Origin: Echinarachnius parma
Lineage: Eukaryota > Echinodermata > Echinoidea > Clypeasteroida > Echinarachniidae
Assembly (NCBI GenBank): GCA_037951105.1
Contig: JBAMJV010003084.1
Coordinates: 83,501 to 147,500, forward strand
Length of the DNA: 64,000 nt
Direction of reading: 5' to 3'
Part shown: in pieces, positions 60,728-64,000 of the stretch
How the letters are laid out: each line of letters opens with the position of its first letter
How positions within the stretch are numbered: the stretch's first letter is position 1
Translations under genes and position numbers: made by a program
The notes under the pieces: generated by a model
The model's input: only the letters and a program-made list of their open reading frames with translations
Databases searched by the model: none
What the model was told of the DNA's origin: nothing

Positions 60728-63164
60728 TATATCGTAGAGCGTACATTGATTAGCGGGCACCTGACGCGACTAATTGCAACACATGGAATGCTCATTAGAT
60801 GGATTTTACGCCCCAAATTAACTGGATTATTTTGAATAAACCTGTCAATAGCCTAACATCGGGCGAACATTAGACCGAAAATAACAAAACAGAACATCAG
60901 CGGCGTTGCCTAGGTCAGCGTTATCGAGGGGGAGGGGGGGGGGGGGGGGGCAATGATCCGTATAAGGAGTCGGGAGTGCACGGGAGGGGGCTAAACATGA
61001 AAATTGTTGAATATATGTGTCCATAATAATGATTTACCATGGGGGCCCGGTGGCAGTAAGGGTTGGGGCGGGCAGAAATTCCAATAGGAAAGATGGATGT
61101 TGTCTTTCGTCTCCGTTACCTAAATCACTGAAAAAAAAATACAAAATCGAAAATTTCTTTTTGAGACTATCATTACCAATTTACCCCTTCCTCGATCCCC
61201 GGGAAACTTAACGCTAAGAACACACATATAACCAAAGGCTTTACAGTAATTGTTTGGAATGTATCGCATCCGTTATGCGACCGCCCGCCGGTTTTTGACG
61301 ACCTCCGGTGATTTTCCCACGAAATGGGAGTCAATCGCCGTTGCCATGGAAATGGCGGCTCCTCTATATTCAGCAAAGAAAGAGAAATGGGGAGATAGGG
61401 AGAGAGAGTGGAGGGAGGGGGGGGGGGGGGGGGGAAGGGAATGGACAGATGAAGAGAAAGTGGGAATAGAAATTAAAATGAATGCAACGAAATACACAAG
61501 AAAGTCAGTAATGGCGAAAGAGTTAAAGTGATGCCTGTGAAGTGTCTAACTCCACGAAAAATACTTGGAGCTTCCTCGTTTCTATTCTGCCATGTTGTTT
61601 AGCTTATGGTAAGAGAAGAATAAAATAGGGTTAGATTCTTTTCAAATGTCCCTTTGGTATGAAGATAATTACCATTGAAAATCATTATTTCAAAAGCGTT
61701 GATCAACGCTTTTGATAAAAAGTACAATTGTCCTAGCTGAACACGTCCGCATGCAGTACGCGTGAGAACATTCCGGAGATTGAACTTTGAGCCGAGCGAG
61801 TGCAAATTCCATGAATTCTGTACTACGTCTGTAAACATACACGGGTGCGAATATCTCAAACGGATCATTATTTACTGCGACAAATGTATGGCAGACCATC
61901 AGTATTCGGTTATAAAATATGAACTCAATATTCGTTTTTTTCACTAGGTAAACAGTGTTCGTTTTCTTTCAAACTTTCACAAATCTTTCAATTGTATTTT
62001 ACAATGATATTGATATAGGATTGAAGTCTCAAATGTCATTTTGTGCAATATCTGACAACATTATTTTCTCACATTTGCAACCAATTTTCAAGAGAGAGAG
62101 AAGGGATATAAAGTGGAAGGAGGAATGAGATTTTTAAAAAGGAGATTAATAACAGAAGGACAAGAGAGGAGCAGAATTCAAACAGCGAGAGAAAAAAAGT
62201 GGTAATTAAAAGATGGAGCGAAAAAAGAAAGTCAAAATGAAAATCTGGATGTAGGGATGGAGAGAAAAGGGAAGAGAAGGAGTTTGAGAAAGAAAGATGC
62301 GATTCAAGATAGATGAAAATGGCAGAGAGAGAGAGAGAGGGGGGGGGGGGGGGGGTGGGGGTGGGACCAGAACATGAGATGGAAGGGAGATAATGGCTGT
62401 TTGTTTGTTTTTTTCCGTGCACAAAAAAGTCAACATCGAAACAATAGTCAAGAAGATTCATACAAACAAAAGAATATTACAATACAAATCGTACATACAA
62501 TACTCAATAGCAATAATATTATAGATTAGAAAATAAAATAGATTACTAGTGATAACATAATGAAGATTACGGCTGGATAAATTAACCCATATATTCAGCT
62601 GAAGAGCATTATGGGTGTGACAGGTGAGAGAGAGGGGGATAGAGAATCAACCTGTTACAACATTCCAGTAAAAGACAACATCGCTGGCGACCTTCCGATG
62701 AACCCTACTTCAGCCAACCCGGTTACCGAACTCATTAGCCTAACCACCAGCCGGGTCGGTACTATTTTCTTAATTGGTAAGTTTATTCATGTATGTATGA
62801 TTTAATCAGGAAGTGGTAAAGTGATAATTCATTAATTCTCCTGAATTTTTAGAGGATCGTCAGGCGACCTTCTTTGTATTACGGGGTTTCATAATAATCA
62901 TGTTAACACAATGTAACGATAGGTCAGTTTCTATATACTTTTCGTTGGTAACATGGGTAACACGTCTCAATTTTGTTTTGGCAAAGTAAACCAGTATAAA
63001 TTGAATCAAAATAACAAGTAGCATATTCACAAATACCCATGGCAATTCTTCTGCACGAACCGATTGAATACATTATCATTATACAAAACTGGTCAATTGA
63101 TCTTTGATCTGACTAGTATGTTACAAAAATAATGGGAACGTCCCCCATTCAAGGGTCTTGGTGG
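60728..63164. other. No gene seen; poly-G and purine-rich tract
   Basis: G-runs at 60930, 61417 and 62339. 62090-62340 is a GA-rich strand (gagagaga, gaaagaaag). No exon seen. Confidence 0.6.
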
Positions 63165-63280
63165 CTCGATGGTTGAGCACCGGTCTAGCAATCCGGCGGT
63201 CTCGGGTTCGATTCCTGGCGAAGCCATTTTTTCTTTGCTCATTTTCATTCATTCAAAAAATAATCATAAAACATAAGAGA
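63165..63280 (+). mobile_element. tRNA-like SINE (tctagcaa type)
   Basis: ggtggctcgatggttgagca D-arm-like, ccggtctagcaatccgg anticodon-like arm, tctcgggttcgattcctgg T-arm. Acceptor pairing is poor and the 3' text matches the 34538 copy. Confidence 0.7.
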
Positions 63281-64000
63281 ACAGCCTTGTATGCAGGATA
63301 ATTTCCACGTAAAACAACTACCGTCCCCTCTTCGTTTGTGCATCAGTCAGCTGTTTGTCTTTGCTGAGACCCACTTTCCCACGTTCCCCATAGTGTCAAA
63401 ATATTATCATCAAAATAATGAGCCCCGAATTGCATCGCGAACAAATCTTTATCGATCGCCGTCAGCGCCAGCGTAAAAATAGTGATGCGTTTTTAATGTT
63501 ACCAGTGGCGTAAGGCGTAAACTGGGTCGAGTAGGGTAGGGGGAGGGGGGGGGGGGGGGCATTCTTATTACGGGGGCTGTTTTTTTTTCACTGGTCGACA
63601 CACATTCTATAAGTTGGGGGAGGGGGGGGGGGGGTATACAGGGAGAGAACTACCCGCGCGATAGAAACAAATACATTTTGTGTTGCGAATTTCTGTATTT
63701 ATTTCGGTAAACGGGTAGGAGCAATCGATTTTCTCAAATTATTTCAGAGGTTATATCCATAGACCTACTTCGTGAAATTCAATAACCTCTTGTCGCTCAA
63801 CTTTGACCAGAGAGGTTTTGACCAGAGAGGCTTTGACCAAGTACCAATCCAGCAGTTTCCAGTAGCAACCATTCTCTGAAAACGAAATACTTCACACGGG
63901 AACGCATCAATGAACTTTGATTGAACTCTCTACATTTATACAATCTGTGTCACAGATGATACTTGTTGGATACCAGCTAATCTATGTAGACTTCTACCTG
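63281..64000. other. No gene seen; poly-G tracts
   Basis: ccagtggcgtaaggcgtaaa at 63503 is a hAT-like family end, followed by G-runs at 63540-63560 and 63620-63634. Confidence 0.55.

Noticed and set aside
61250..61531. 93-codon Glu/Gly-rich frame
   Set aside because: Driven by a poly-G run and purine-rich sequence, with no domain.

Overview
This 64 kb window is eukaryotic, from an invertebrate animal. It has spliced exons with GT/AG junctions, long introns, LINEs, tRNA-derived SINEs, many foldback MITEs, and simple repeats. A marine deuterostome, most likely an echinoderm, is my inference. It rests on the SINE type (cagcaagacaatttatccac / aggtgtataaatggg core), the SLC10 and melatonin-receptor-like genes, and the abundant CAGTGGCGTA/poly-G elements. 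It was not tested by a search.

Gene content is low. Two tandem SLC10-family (sodium/bile-acid cotransporter type) genes lie on the minus strand with the same four-exon structure. Gene 2 has exons at 32697-32449, 31306-31112, 30506-30302 and 29305-28790. Gene 1 has exons at 22546-22346, 13843-13650, 11352-11148 and 8367-7723. Gene 1 is intact (414 codons). Gene 2 has a one-base insertion in exon 2. In both genes exon 2, and only exon 2, is accompanied by broken extra copies.

The right half (40.9-55.2 kb) holds a large inverted duplication, about 2.4 kb against 2.0 kb with a spacer of nearly 10 kb. It carries pseudogene exons of a melatonin-receptor-like rhodopsin GPCR and exons of an EF-hand protein. 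In both arms an EF-hand exon is joined in frame to a piece of the GPCR exon. A frameshifted terminal GPCR exon lies in the spacer (45587-46139).

Most of the rest is mobile DNA. I see at least four MITE families with TTAA at both ends, including a row of three that share TTAA targets and has an empty site elsewhere in the window. There are also Tc1/mariner-type MITEs (TA target), one hAT-like element with a near-perfect 8-bp target duplication, one PIF/Harbinger-like MITE (TTA), other foldback elements, two truncated LINEs, several SINEs, and (GATA)n, (TG)n, (AATC)n and TCATG/TCATT arrays. Layout: 0-7.7 kb repeats; 7.7-22.5 kb SLC10 gene 1 with heavily invaded introns; 22.5-28.8 kb repeats; 28.8-32.7 kb SLC10 gene 2; 32.7-40.9 kb repeats; 40.9-55.2 kb inverted duplication; 55.2-64 kb SINEs, degenerate repeats and poly-G tracts.

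I found no bacterial-type system, CRISPR array, virus or intact transposase. The most unusual material is the exon-level rearrangement: SLC10 exon-2 relics and the EF-hand/GPCR chimeras.
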